Below, in pieces: positions 47,543 to 59,100 of a stretch of 64,000 nucleotides of DNA. Origin of the DNA: Streptomyces sp. YS415 (lineage in GTDB: Bacteria; Actinomycetota; Actinomycetes; Streptomycetales; Streptomycetaceae); the NCBI RefSeq assembly GCF_023544665.1, contig NZ_JAMJFL010000016.1, forward strand, positions 98,447 to 162,446, written 5' to 3'. A program made the translations under genes and the position numbers. The notes beneath the pieces are model-generated. The model saw only the letters and a list, made by a program, of their open reading frames with translations. It had not been told where the DNA came from and did not search any database. Within the stretch, counting starts at the first letter, position 1. The number at the start of each line of letters is the position of its first letter.

Positions 47543-50500
47543 TCAGCCGAGGCCGAGTTCCTTGTTGATCAGGGCGAACATCTCGTCGTCGGTGGCGGTG
47601 TCGAGGGCTGCGGTGGCTTGCGGTCCGGCGCCCAGGGGGGTGCCGTCGGATGCTTCGGGGTTGTCGTCCTCGTCGGTGGCCTCCAGTCGCCAGACCAGTG
47701 ACTGGAGGCGCTTGAGGAGCGCGGAGCGGCCCCGGGCGGTGGGCGGGGCGGCGGCCAGGGCCGCCTCCAGCCGCTCCAGTTCGCCGAGGGCGGTGGTGTG
47801 CCCCTCGTCCTCGGGGGCGAGTCGGCTGTCGAGGTGGGCGGCGAGCGCGCGGGGGCTGGGGTAGTCGAAGACGAGGCTGGTGGGCAGGCGCAGTCCGGTC
47901 ACGGCACCGAGCCGGTTGCGCAGTTCGACGGCGGTGAGCGAGTCGAAGCCGAGGTCGTTGAAGTCGCGGTCGGCGTCGACGGCGACCTCGACGGAGCTGC
48001 CGTGGGCGAGCACGTCGGCCACATGGCCGCGGACCAGCTCCTGGAAGAGGGCGAGGCGTTCCTTGGCGTTCTTGCCCGCCAGTTGCCGGGCGAGGCTCGG
48101 GCCGCCCGGGTCGGCGGCCCGGGCGGAGGCGCGCCGGGGCGAGGCGGGGACGATGCCGCCGAGGATGGGGGGCACCATGCCGGCCTGGGCGTTCCGTCGC
48201 AGGGTGGCCATGGTGATCTCGACGGCGACGAGGAGGGCGTCGTCGCTCGCACCCGCCGTGTCGAGGAGGGCGAGGGCCGCCGGGGAGGAGAGCGGGGCGA
48301 GCCCGGAGCGGGTGATGCGGTCCAGGTCGGCCCGGTCGAGTCGGCCGGTCATCCCGCTGGTCTCGCCCCACAGGCCCCAGGCGACGGAGGTGGCGGGCAG
48401 GCCGTGGGCGCGGCGGTGGTGGGCGAGCGCGTCCAGGAAGGCGTTCCCGGCGGCGTAGTTGGCCTGGCCGGGGCCGCCGAAGACGCTCGCGGTGGAGGAG
48501 AACAGGACGAACGCGGAGAGGTCGAGTTCGCGGGTGAGGTGGTGCAGGGTGAGGGCGGCGTCCAGTTTGGGGCGCAGCACGGCCTGCACCTGGTCGGGGG
48601 TGAGGGCGGTCAGGACGGCGTCGTCGACGACTCCGGCGGCGTGGACGACCGCGGTCAGCGGATACTCGGCGGGGATCTTGTCGAGGAGGGTGGCCAGGTC
48701 CGCGGGGTCGGCGACGTCGCAGGCGATGATCTCGGCGTCGGTGCCGAGCCGGGCCAGGTCGGCCACGAGGGCGTCCGCCCCGGGGGAGTTGTCGCCGGAG
48801 CGGCTGGTCAGGAGGAGTCTGCGGACGCCGTGTTGCCCGGCGAGGTGGCGGGCGACGAGGGTGCCGAGCGTGCCCGTGCCGCCGGTGATGAGCACGGTGC
48901 CGTCGGTGCGCCAGAGGGTGGTGCTGTCGTCGGTGCCGGTCGGGGTCCAGCGGGCGAGGCGGGGGACGAGGACGCGCTCGCCGCGCAGGGCGGCCTGCGG
49001 CTCACCCGCGGCCAGGGCGGCTCGTACGGCCTCGGCCAGCAGCTCGGGTTCCGCCGCGGTGGCGTCGTCGGCGTCCACCAGGAGGAAGCGGTCGGGGTGT
49101 TCGGTCTGGGCGGTGCGTATCAGGCCCCACAGGGGGGCGTGGGCGAGGTCGGTGACGTCCTCGCCGGTACGGGTGGCGACGGCGCCGGCGGTGACGACGA
49201 CCAGGCGGGTCTCGGCGAGCCGGGCGTCGGCGAGCCATGCGCGCAGGGTGGCGAGGGTGGTCCGGACGGCGTCGTGCGCGGCCTCGGCGTCGTGCGCGGC
49301 CGGGCCGCCGGGGGCGGCGCAGGAGAGCAGCACCACGGGGGGCGCGGGGACGCCCGCGTCGAGTACGGCGGTCAGCGCGGCCAGGTCCGGGTACGCGGAG
49401 ACGGTCGTACCGGCGTACTGGAGGCCCGCGGCGAGGGCCAGCGGGTCGGGGCCGAGGATCGCCCAGGCCTCGTCGTGCGGCGTCTCGGGCACGGTCGTGT
49501 CGAGGGGCTGCCAGTCGAGGCGGAAGAGGCGGTCGCCGTGGGCGGGGGCGGCCGGGAGCTGGTCGGGGCGCAGCGGGCGCAGGGTGAGGGAGGCGGCGGT
49601 GAGGACCGGGCGGCCGGTCGGGTCGGCGACGGTGACGGCCGGGGAGGTGCCGTCGGGGCCGCCGGGGGTGAGGGCCACGCGGAGCTGTCCGGCTCCGGCG
49701 GCGTGCAGGGTGACGTCCCGCCAGGCGAAGGGCAGGCGGATGGTGTGGGTCTCGGCGTCGGCGAGGATGCCGAGCGGGTGCAGGGCCGCGTCGAGGAGGG
49801 CGGGGTGCAGGCCGTAGGCGTCGGCGTCGGCGTGGACGGGTTCGGGCAGCGTGATCTCGGCGTAGACCTCCTCTCCCCTGCGCCAGGCGGCGGTCATGCC
49901 CTGGAAGGCGGGGCCGTATCCGTAACCGGCGGTCTCGGCGGCGGTGTAGAAGCCGGTGACGTCGACCGGCTCGGCGCCGTCCGGCGGCCAGGCCGTGAGG
50001 TCGGCGGGGGGCGTGTCCTGGGCGCCGGTCAGGATGCCTTCGGCGTGCGTGGTCCAGGGTGCGTCCGGGCCGGCGTCCTCGGGGCGGGAGTGGACGGTCA
50101 GGGTGCGCTGTCCGTCCTGGTCGGCGGCGCCGACGACGACCTGGACCTGGACACCGCCCTGACCGGGCAGGACCAGGGGCGCCTGGAGGGTCAGTTCGCG
50201 CAGGTGGCCGCAGCCGGTCTCGTCACCGGCGCGGATCGCCAGCTCCACGAATCCGGTGCCGGGGAAGAGGACCGTTCCGGCGACGGCGTGGTCGGCGAGC
50301 CAGGGGTGGGTCCGGGTGGAGAGGCGGCCGGTCAGCACGGCACCGCCGTCCGCGGCGAGGCTCACGGCCGCGCCCAGCAAGGGGTGCCCGGCCGCGGCGA
50401 GACCGAGTCCGGTGGGGTCGCCGGAGCCGCTGTGGACCTGGAGCCAGTAGCGCTCGCGCTGGAAGGCGTACGTGGGCAGGTCGACGGGGTGCGGGTCGCG

Positions 50501-53125
50501 TCCGGTGAAGTGGGCGGCCCAGTCGACGTCGACGCCGCTGGCCCACAGCCGGGACACGGCCTGCGTGAACGTCTCCACCTCGCCGTGGCCGCGGCGCGTG
50601 GCCGGGACGAACAGGCCTTCCGCGTTCTCGGCGCCCATGGCGGTGAGCGTGGCGTCCGGGCCCAGCTCCAGGAACTTGCTCACCCCGGCTCCGGCCAGCC
50701 ACGCCATGCCGTCCGCGAACCGCACGGACTCCCGGACGTGCCGCACCCAGTACTCGGGGGTGCGGATCTCCTCCCCCGCGACCCGACCCGTCACGTTCGA
50801 GACGACGGGTATGCGCGGCTCGGCGTACGCGACCTCGGCGGCGACCTGCTCGAACTCGCCCAGCATCGGCTCCATCAGCGAGGAGTGGAAGGCGTGCGAG
50901 ACGGTCAGCCGCCGTGTCTTGATGCCGGCCAGGTCGAACCGCTCGCGCACCGCCTCGACGTCCGACACCGAGCCCGACACCACCACCGACGTCGGCCCGT
51001 TGACCGCCGCCACGTCGACCGCGTTGCCGAGGGTGGCGAGGACGTCGCGCACCTCGGCCGTGCCCGAGCGCACCGCGAGCATCGCCCCGCCCTTGGGCAG
51101 CGCGTCCATCAGCCCTCCGCGGGCCGCGACGAGCCGGCAGGCGTCCTCCAGCGAGAACACCCCCGCCACGTGTGCGGCGACCAGCTCACCGACGGAATGC
51201 CCCATCAGGAAGTCGGGGCACACGCCCCAGGACTCCGCCAGCCGGTAGAGGGCGACCTCGACCGCGAACAGCCCGGCCTGCGTGAACACCGTCCGGTCCA
51301 GCAGCCCGCCCGTCTCGTCCGACAGCGCCTCGACCAGCGATCCCGGCAGCAGCCCTTCGAACCCGGCACACACCTCCTCCAAGGCTCGCGCGAACACCGG
51401 GAATTCGGCGGCCAGTTCGGCGCCCATCCGGGCCCGCTGGGACCCCTGGCCGGTGAACAGCACCGCGAGGCGACCGTCCGCCGTTCCGCCGGAGGACTCC
51501 ACGGCGGCCAGCCCCGCCGTGAGCTCCTCCCGGTCCCGCCCCCACACCACCGCCCGATGTCCCAGCTCGGCCCGCCCGGTCGCCAGCGACCACCCGACAT
51601 CCACCGGATCAAGCTCCGCGACCGCTCCCGACAGCCGCCCGGCCTGCGCCACCAGCGCCTCCGCCGAGCCCGCCGACAGCACCCACGGCAGCACGCCGCC
51701 CGCCCGAGCGGGGGCGGCTGACGGCTCGACCGGCTCTTCCAGGCTCTCCTCCAGCACCACGTGCACGTTCGTCCCGCTGATGCCGAACGCGGAGACGGCG
51801 GAGCGCCGGGGCCGGCCCGTCACGGGCCAGGGGGTCGGCTCGGTGAGGAGGCGGACGCTTCCGGCGGACCAGTCGACGTGCGGGGTGGGCTCGTCGACGT
51901 GCAGGGTCCTGGGCAGTACGCCCGCCCGCATCGCCATCACCATTTTGATCACGCCCGCCATACCGGCCGCGGCCTGCGCATGGCCGATGTTGGACTTGAT
52001 GGACCCCAGCAGCAGCGGACGGTCGGGGTCCCGGCCCTGGCCGTAGGTCGCGAGCAGGGCCCGCGCCTCGATGGGGTCGCCCAGCGGGGTGCCGGTGCCG
52101 TGTGCCTCGACGGCGTCCACGTCCGCCGGGTTGAGGCGGCAGTTCAGGAGCGCTTGGCGGATGACGCGCTGCTGGGCCGGGCCGCTGGGGGCGGTCAGAC
52201 CGTTGGAGGCGCCGTCCTGGTTGAGGGCGGAGCCGCGGACGACCGCCAGCACCCGGTGGCCGTTGCGGCGGGCGTCGGAGAGCCGCTCCAGGACGAGGAC
52301 GCCGGCGCCCTCGGACAGGCCCATGCCGTTGGCGTCGGCGGCGAAGGCCTTGCAGCGGCCGTCGGCGGCGAGCCCGCGCTGGCGGCTCCAGCCGCTGAAC
52401 TCGTCGGAGGTGGACATGATGGCGACGCCCGCGGCGACCGCGAGAGCGCACTCCTCGCTGCGCAGCGACTGCGCGGCGAGGTGGAGGGCGGTCAGCGAGG
52501 AGGAGCAGGCGGTGTCCAGGGTGACGGCGGGCCCTTCGAGACCGAAGGTGTAGGCGATCCGGCCGGAGACGATGCTGCTTGCGCTGCCGGTGACGAGGTG
52601 GCCCTCGATGCCCTCGGGGACCTGGTGGATGCCGGTGCGGTAGTCGAGCGGGTTGCAGCCGACGAAGACCCCGGTGGCGGTGGAGCGCAGGGAGGTGACG
52701 GGGATCCCGGTCCGCTCGAAGGCCTCCCACACGACCTCGAGCAGGATCCGCTGCTGCGGGTCCATGGCCACCGCCTCGCGCGGTGAGATCCCGAACAGGG
52801 CGGCGTCGAAGCGGTCGGCGTCGTAGAGGAAGCCGCCCTCGCGGACGTAGCTCTTGCCGTGCCGGTCGGGGTCCGGGTCGTAGAGGTTGTCCAGGTCCCA
52901 GTCACGGTTGGCGGGGAGGGCACCGATGGCGTCGCCGCCTTCGGCGACGAGCTGCCACAGCTGCTCGGGCGAGGCGATGCCGCCCGGGTAGCGGCAGGCC
53001 ATGCCGACGACGGCGATCGGCTCGCGGTCCTTCTCCTCCACGGCGGCCAGGCGGTTCTGGGTCTGGCGCAGGTCGGTGGTCACCCGCTTGAGGTATTCGA
53101 GGAGCTTCGCTTCGTTCTGCGCCAT
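47543..53125 (-). CDS. PKS-B: single module KS-AT(mal)-DH-KR-ACP
   Basis: This 1860-residue monomodular PKS probably installs the C16-C17 double bond. I chose ATG 53125: GGAG lies 9 nt upstream and the resulting start (AQNEAKLLEYL) matches the other subunits. GTG 53140 and ATG 53134 are alternatives adding 3-5 residues. KS about 35-455 (Cys207), AT (Ser644 in GHSVGE, HAFH at 744, malonyl-CoA), DH (His946, HAVAGTVLFP intact, LLDAALH), no ER, KR (Tyr1557 in NYAAGN, VDD loop, B1-type), ACP (Ser1729). A B-type KR with active DH usually gives a trans alkene. The tail TDDEMFALINKELG is a docking end fitting PKS-C. The AT is close to that of PKS-D module 1, the other malonyl AT of this type. Confidence 0.95.
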   Translation of the reverse strand: MAQNEAKLLEYLKRVTTDLRQTQNRLAAVEEKDREPIAVVGMACRYPGGIASPEQLWQLVAEGGDAIGALPANRDWDLDNLYDPDPDRHGKSYVREGGFLYDADRFDAALFGISPREAVAMDPQQRILLEVVWEAFERTGIPVTSLRSTATGVFVGCNPLDYRTGIHQVPEGIEGHLVTGSASSIVSGRIAYTFGLEGPAVTLDTACSSSLTALHLAAQSLRSEECALAVAAGVAIMSTSDEFSGWSRQRGLAADGRCKAFAADANGMGLSEGAGVLVLERLSDARRNGHRVLAVVRGSALNQDGASNGLTAPSGPAQQRVIRQALLNCRLNPADVDAVEAHGTGTPLGDPIEARALLATYGQGRDPDRPLLLGSIKSNIGHAQAAAGMAGVIKMVMAMRAGVLPRTLHVDEPTPHVDWSAGSVRLLTEPTPWPVTGRPRRSAVSAFGISGTNVHVVLEESLEEPVEPSAAPARAGGVLPWVLSAGSAEALVAQAGRLSGAVAELDPVDVGWSLATGRAELGHRAVVWGRDREELTAGLAAVESSGGTADGRLAVLFTGQGSQRARMGAELAAEFPVFARALEEVCAGFEGLLPGSLVEALSDETGGLLDRTVFTQAGLFAVEVALYRLAESWGVCPDFLMGHSVGELVAAHVAGVFSLEDACRLVAARGGLMDALPKGGAMLAVRSGTAEVRDVLATLGNAVDVAAVNGPTSVVVSGSVSDVEAVRERFDLAGIKTRRLTVSHAFHSSLMEPMLGEFEQVAAEVAYAEPRIPVVSNVTGRVAGEEIRTPEYWVRHVRESVRFADGMAWLAGAGVSKFLELGPDATLTAMGAENAEGLFVPATRRGHGEVETFTQAVSRLWASGVDVDWAAHFTGRDPHPVDLPTYAFQRERYWLQVHSGSGDPTGLGLAAAGHPLLGAAVSLAADGGAVLTGRLSTRTHPWLADHAVAGTVLFPGTGFVELAIRAGDETGCGHLRELTLQAPLVLPGQGGVQVQVVVGAADQDGQRTLTVHSRPEDAGPDAPWTTHAEGILTGAQDTPPADLTAWPPDGAEPVDVTGFYTAAETAGYGYGPAFQGMTAAWRRGEEVYAEITLPEPVHADADAYGLHPALLDAALHPLGILADAETHTIRLPFAWRDVTLHAAGAGQLRVALTPGGPDGTSPAVTVADPTGRPVLTAASLTLRPLRPDQLPAAPAHGDRLFRLDWQPLDTTVPETPHDEAWAILGPDPLALAAGLQYAGTTVSAYPDLAALTAVLDAGVPAPPVVLLSCAAPGGPAAHDAEAAHDAVRTTLATLRAWLADARLAETRLVVVTAGAVATRTGEDVTDLAHAPLWGLIRTAQTEHPDRFLLVDADDATAAEPELLAEAVRAALAAGEPQAALRGERVLVPRLARWTPTGTDDSTTLWRTDGTVLITGGTGTLGTLVARHLAGQHGVRRLLLTSRSGDNSPGADALVADLARLGTDAEIIACDVADPADLATLLDKIPAEYPLTAVVHAAGVVDDAVLTALTPDQVQAVLRPKLDAALTLHHLTRELDLSAFVLFSSTASVFGGPGQANYAAGNAFLDALAHHRRAHGLPATSVAWGLWGETSGMTGRLDRADLDRITRSGLAPLSSPAALALLDTAGASDDALLVAVEITMATLRRNAQAGMVPPILGGIVPASPRRASARAADPGGPSLARQLAGKNAKERLALFQELVRGHVADVLAHGSSVEVAVDADRDFNDLGFDSLTAVELRNRLGAVTGLRLPTSLVFDYPSPRALAAHLDSRLAPEDEGHTTALGELERLEAALAAAPPTARGRSALLKRLQSLVWRLEATDEDDNPEASDGTPLGAGPQATAALDTATDDEMFALINKELGLG

Positions 53126-53170
53126 CGTCGACATCTCCACAGTTGCTGGGTGGTCGGGCCGGAGCGGGTG

Positions 53171-56100
53171 TCAGGAGGTACCGAATTCGCGGTCGATCAG
53201 TGCGAACATCTCGTCGGCGGTCGCCGCTTCGAGGTCCCCTTCGTCGGTGGTGTCGGTGCCGGTGGGGGTGGTGCCGGTTGTTCCGTCGTCGTTCAGCCGC
53301 AGCAGCAGGGTCTGGAGCTGCCGGGTGAGCTTGAGGCGGGTGTCGGTGTCGGGGGTGGCCGCGGCCAGCGCCTCCTCCAGCCGTCCGAGTTCGGTGAGGA
53401 CGTCTCCGCTGCCCGGGGTGTCGCCGTCGAGTGCCATCTCCTCGCGGAGCAGGGCGACGACGGCGGTGGCGGTGGGGTGTTCGAAGACGAGGGTGGTGGG
53501 CAGGGCGAGGCCGGTGGCGGCGCCGAGCCGGTTGCGCAGTTCGACGGCGGTCAGGGAGTCGAAGCCGAGGTCGCGGAAGACGCGGGCCGGTTCGATGGTC
53601 TCCGGGCCGCTGTGGCCGAGGACGGCCGCCGCCTGGCTCCGTACCAGCTCCAGCAGCTCACGCTCCTGTTCGCCGGCGGGCAGGGCGCGCAGGCGGGCGC
53701 GGAGCTCGGAGGTACCCGCGTCGGGGGCGGGGGCGGTCTGTGCGGGGGTGGGGAGGTGGAGCCGGGCCCCCGGGAGGTCGTCCAGGAAGTGGGTGTTCCG
53801 GGCGTGGGTGAAGAGCTGGGTGAAGCGTTCCCAGTCGATGTCGGCGACGGCGATGTTGACCTCGTCGTGGTCGAGGACCTGCTGGAAGGCGGTGAGGGCG
53901 AGTTCGGGGTCGATGAGGGGCAGGCCCTGGCGCTGGGCGCGCCGGTTGAGGACGGGCCGTTCGGCGGCGTCCTGGCTGTCCCACTCGTTGACGGCGTCCC
54001 AGATGCCCCAGGCGACGGCGGTGACCGGCACCCCGCGGGCCCGCTGCCCCTGCGCCCAGGCGTCGAGGTGGGCGTTGGCCGCGGAGTAGGCGCCGTGGTC
54101 GCCGCTGCCCCAGAGCGCGGCGACGGACGAGTAGACGACGAAGGCGTCCAGCTCCCGATCGCCGAGCAGTTCGGCGAGCATGCGCGCACCGGTGATCTTG
54201 GCGTCGATGACGTTGGCGTACTGGTCGAGGGTGGTGTCGGCGAGGGCGCCGAGCTCGTAGCGGACGGCGGTGTGGAAGACGGCACGGATGCCGTCGCCGG
54301 CCGCGTCCAGTCCGCCGATGAGTGAGGCGAGTGCGGCGCGGTCGGTGACATCGCAGGCCGCGATGGTGACCTTGGCGCCCAACTCCTCCAGTTGTGCTTG
54401 CAGTTCGGCGGCGCCGGGGGCGTCGGGGCCCCGCCTGCTGGTGAGGACGAGGTGTTCGGCCCCGTTGCGGGCGAGCCAGCGGGCGAGGATGCCGCCGAGC
54501 AGGCCGGTGCCCCCGGTGACGAGGGTCGTGCCGCGCGGCTTCCAGTCCCGTACCGGCGCGTCGGCGGGCAGCGGGGCGGGCACCATCCGGCGGGCGAGGA
54601 GACCGGCGGGCCGGATGGCGACCTGGTCGTGCTCGATCGTGTCGCGCTGGGCGAGCACGGCCGCGATCCGGCGGCGTACCCGCTCGTCGTCGAGATCGGC
54701 GGGCAGATCGAGGAGGCCGCCCCACTGCTGGGGCAGTTCGAGCGCGGCGACCCGGCCCATGCCCCAGACCTCGGCCTGGACGGGGTGGGTGATCTCGTCG
54801 CCGTAGCCGGTGGCGACGGCGCCGCGGGTGACGCACCAGACGCGGGCGGACAGCCCGGTGTCGGTGACCGCCTGGATCAACGCAAGGGTGGCGGCCACGC
54901 CCTCGGCGACCGCCGGCTGCCCGTCGGCGGGCCGTTCGTCGGCCAGCGCCAGGGTGGACAGCACCCCGGTCACCCCCTCCGCACCGACCGCCTCGGTCAA
55001 CAGCCGTGCCAGCAGCCCGCGGTCCGCGCCGGCGACCGGCACGGGCACGGTCACGACGTCGGCTCCGCGCTCGGTGAGCAGCCCGGTGAGACCGGTGCGC
55101 CAGTCGTCGCCGGGACCCTCGGGGGTGAGGTGCAGCCAGCGGCCGGACAGCGCGGCCGGTGCGGCGGGGTCGGACTGCTGCTTCCAGGCGACCTTGTAGC
55201 GCCACCCGTCCACGGTGGAAAGCTCACGGTGCCGGCGCCGCCAGGAGGCGAGCTCAGGCAGCACCTCCCGCCAGGCGTCCCGCCGGCCGTTGAGGGCGAG
55301 CGCACCGGAGAGAGCGTCCATGTCCTGGCTCTCGACGGCCTCCCAGAACGCCGAGTCCAGGGCGCCGCCGCGGCCGGTGTCGGCCGCGGTGTCGTCGCTG
55401 GGCTCCAGCCAGTAGCGCTGGTGCTGGAAGGCGTACGGGGGCAGGTCGACGCGGGCGACGGGGCGCCCGGCGTAGACGGCGGACCAGTCGATGTCGGTGC
55501 CGTTGACCCACAGTTCGGCGGCGCTCGCCAGGAAGCGGGCGCTGTCGTCCTCGTCCCGGCGCAGGGTGCCGACGACGGTGACCGGCTGCTCCACCGCCTC
55601 CGCGATGGCCTGCACGCCCATGGCGAGGACGGGGTGGGCGCTGACTTCGATGAGACGGAAGTAACCGTGTGCCAGCGCCACTTGGACCGCTTCGGTGAAG
55701 CGCACCGGCCGCCGAAGGCCTTCGTACCAGTACGAGGCGTCCATGCTCGTCGTGTCCAGCACGCCGCCGGCGACGGTGGAGATCACCGGGATGCGGGAGG
55801 CCCGCGGCGTCACTGGCGCGAGGACGTCGAGGAGCTTGGCCTTGATGTCCTCGACGTGCGCGGAGTGCGAGGCGTAGTCCACAGGCACCCGCCGGGCACG
55901 GACACCGGCGGCCTCCGCCGCCGAGGCAATCTCGTCCAGGGCTTCCGGATCACCTGCGACGACCGTGGCGTCCGGGCCGTTGTAGACGGCGATGGACACC
56001 CGCTCGCCGTACGGCGACACCCACTCCGCCGTCTGCTCATGGCCGGTCGCCAGCGACAACATGCCGCCGCGACCGGCGAGTTCGTCCCGGATCGCGGCGG

Positions 56101-59100
56101 ACCGAAGGGCGACCACCCGGGCCGCGTCCTCCAGGCTCAGGGCACCGACCACCGCCGCGGCGGCGATCTCCCCCTGCGAGTGACCGATGACGGCCGCCGG
56201 AGTCACCCCGAACGATTCCCACACCGCGGCGAGCGACACCATGACCGCCCACAGCACCGGCTGGACCATGTCCACCCGTTCCATCCAGGCGTCGTCGTCG
56301 CCCTTCAGCACATCGGTCAACGACCAGTCGACGTGCGGCCCGAGCGCGGCCTGACACTCGCTGATCCGTGTCGCGAACACCGGCGAGGACTCCAGCAGCC
56401 CCCGCCCCATCCCCAGCCACTGCGCCCCCTGTCCGGGGAAGACGAAGACAGCTCCGCCGCCCGTGTCGGGGGCGGTGCCGGTGACGGCGTGCGCGGAGGC
56501 CGTGCCCGAGGCCAGCGCCCGCAGGGCTTCGGTCAGTTGGTCCGCCTCGGCGCCCCACACCACCGCGCGGTGCTCCAGCGCGGAGCGCGTGGTGAGCAGG
56601 CTCCAGCCGGTGTCTGCCGGGTCCGTTCCCGCTGCCACCACGTCCGCGATCTGGGCGGCCTGGGCGGCCAGGGCCTCGGCGGTACGGGCCGAGACGGCCA
56701 ACGGGAGGACGGGTGAACCGGACAGCCCGGCGGGCCCGGCGACGACCACGGGGTGGGCGGACGCGGTGCCCGGCGGGGCTTCCTCCAGGATGACGTGGGC
56801 GTTCGTGCCCGACATGCCGAACGCGGAGACACCGGCGCGGCGCGGTCCCGTGCGGCCCTCGGTCCAGGGCACCGCCCGGTCGAGCAGGGCGACGGTGCCG
56901 TCGGACCAGTCGACGTGGCTGGTGGGCTCCCCGGCGTGGCGGGACGGCGGCAGGACGCCCGCCCGCATCGCCATCACCATCTTGATCACCCCGGCGACAC
57001 CGGCGGCGGCCTGGGTGTGGCCGATGTTGGACTTCACCGAGCCGAGCCAGAGCGGCTGTTCGGCGTCCCGGGCCCGTCCGTAGGTGGCCAGGAGCGCCTG
57101 CGCCTCGATCGGGTCGCCGAGCGTCGTACCCGTCCCGTGCGCCTCGACGGCGTCGACGTCGGCGGGGGTGAGTCCGGCGCTCGCGAGTGCCTGGCGGATG
57201 ACGCGCTGCTGGGACGGACCGTTGGGCGCGGTGAGGCCGTTGGAGGCGCCGTCCTGGTTGATGGCGGAGCCGCGGACCACCGCCAGCACCTGGTGGCCGT
57301 TGCGGACCGCGTCCGACAGCCGCTCGACCACGAGCACACCGGCGCCCTCCGACCAGCCGGTGCCGTCGGCCGATTCGGCGAAGGGCTTGCAGCGGGCGTC
57401 GGCGGCGAGGCCGCGCTGGCGGCTGAACTCCACGAAGGGAGCGGGCGTGGACATGATGGTGACCCCGGCCGCGAGCGCCAGTTCGCATTCGCCGGTGCGC
57501 AGCGACTGGACGGCCATGTGCAGGGCGACGAGCGAGGAGGAGCAGGCGGTGTCGACGGTGACCGCGGGGCCTTCGAGGCCGAGGGCGTAGGCGACGCGGC
57601 CGGAGACGACGGCGGCGGCGCTGCCGGTTGCCTGGTATCCGGCGACGGCTTCGGCCGCGCGGCCCAGGAGGGTGGCGTAGTCCTGGCCGTTGGAGCCGAC
57701 GAACATGCCGGTCGCGGAGCCGTGCAGCCCGGTCGGGGGCAGTCCGGCGCGTTCCAGGGCTTGCCAGGACAGCTCCAGCAGCAGCCGCTGCTGCGGATCC
57801 ATGGCGAGCGCCTCACGCGGCGAGATCCCGAAGAACTCGGCGTCGAACCCGGCGACGTCGTGGAGGAAGCCGCCTTCCCGGACGTACGAGGTGCCGGGGC
57901 GGCGCCCCTCGGGGTCGTACAGGGCGTCGACGTCCCAGCCGCGGTCGGCGGGGAAGGCGCCGATGGCATCGCCTTCCCCGGCGACCAGCCGCCACAGGTC
58001 CTCCGGCGAGGTGACCCCGCCCGGGTAGTGGCAGGCCATGCCGACGATCGCGATCGGCTCGTCGGGAGCCGCCGCCGTCGTGGGGGCGGCCGGGGTCGCG
58101 TCGGCGGTGGCGCCGAGGAGTTCGCCGCGCAGGTGGGCGGTGAGGGCGGTGGGCGTCGGGTGGTCGAAGATCAGGGTGGACGGCAGCCGCAGCCCGGTGG
58201 CGGTGGTGAGCCGGTCGCGCAGTTCGACGGCGGTCAGCGAGTCGAAGCCGAGGTCCTTGAAGGCGCGCGCGGGCTGGAGGTTCGCGGTGCCGCTGTGGCC
58301 GAGGACGGCGGCCACCTCGGTGAGGACGGTCTCGGTGAGCAGGTGTTCCTGCTCCTCGGGGGCGAGTCCGGCGAGCTTGCGGGCGAGGTCGCTGTCGGCG
58401 GCGTCGGCCGGGGCGCCCTCCGGGCTCGCCAAGTACGGCTGTGCGTCGGGTAGTTCACTGACGAGTGGGCGGTGCCGGGTGGCGGTGTAGGCGGGGACGA
58501 AGCGTTCCCAGTCGACGTCGGCGACGGTGACGGTGGTGTCGCCCCGGTCGAGCGCCTGCTGGAGGGCGGCGACGGCCAGTTCGGGCCGCATCGTGCGGAT
58601 GCCGCGCCGTTCGAGGTGGGCCGTCATCTCGCCGTCGGCCATGCCGCCGTCGGCCCAGGCGCCCCAGGCGACGGCGGTGGCGGCGAGGCCGCGGGCACGC
58701 CGGTCCTGGGCGAGGGCGTCGAGGTGGGCGTTGGCGGCCGCGTACCCGGCCTGCCGTCCGCTGCCCCACACACCGGCGATGGAGGAGAAGAGCACGAAGG
58801 CGTCCAGGTCCCGGTCGCCGAGGAGGGCGTCGAGGTGGTCCGCGCCGTCCGCCTTGGCGGCCAGCACGTCCGCGAGTTCCTCCTGGGTCAGCTCCGGTAC
58901 GGCCGTGAAGTGGCCGATGCCGGCCGCGTGGACGACCGTGCTCAGCGGACGGCGTCCCGGCAGCGTGTCGAGGAGCCCGGCGACGGCGTCCCGGTCGGCG
59001 ATGTCGCAGGCGACGACGGAGACCTGGGCGCCGAGGGCGGTCAGTTCGGCGGCGAGTTCGGCGGCGCCGGGCGCGTCGGGGCCGCGGCGGCTCGTCAGTA

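Noticed and set aside
47543..53125. An ER domain in PKS-B
   Set aside because: Between the DH and the KR there is only a KR structural subdomain; no NFRDV or HAGAGGVG motif is present.
53126..53140. GTG 53140 or ATG 53134 as PKS-B start
   Set aside because: The GGAG motif is correctly spaced for ATG 53125 and would lie within or against the alternative starts.
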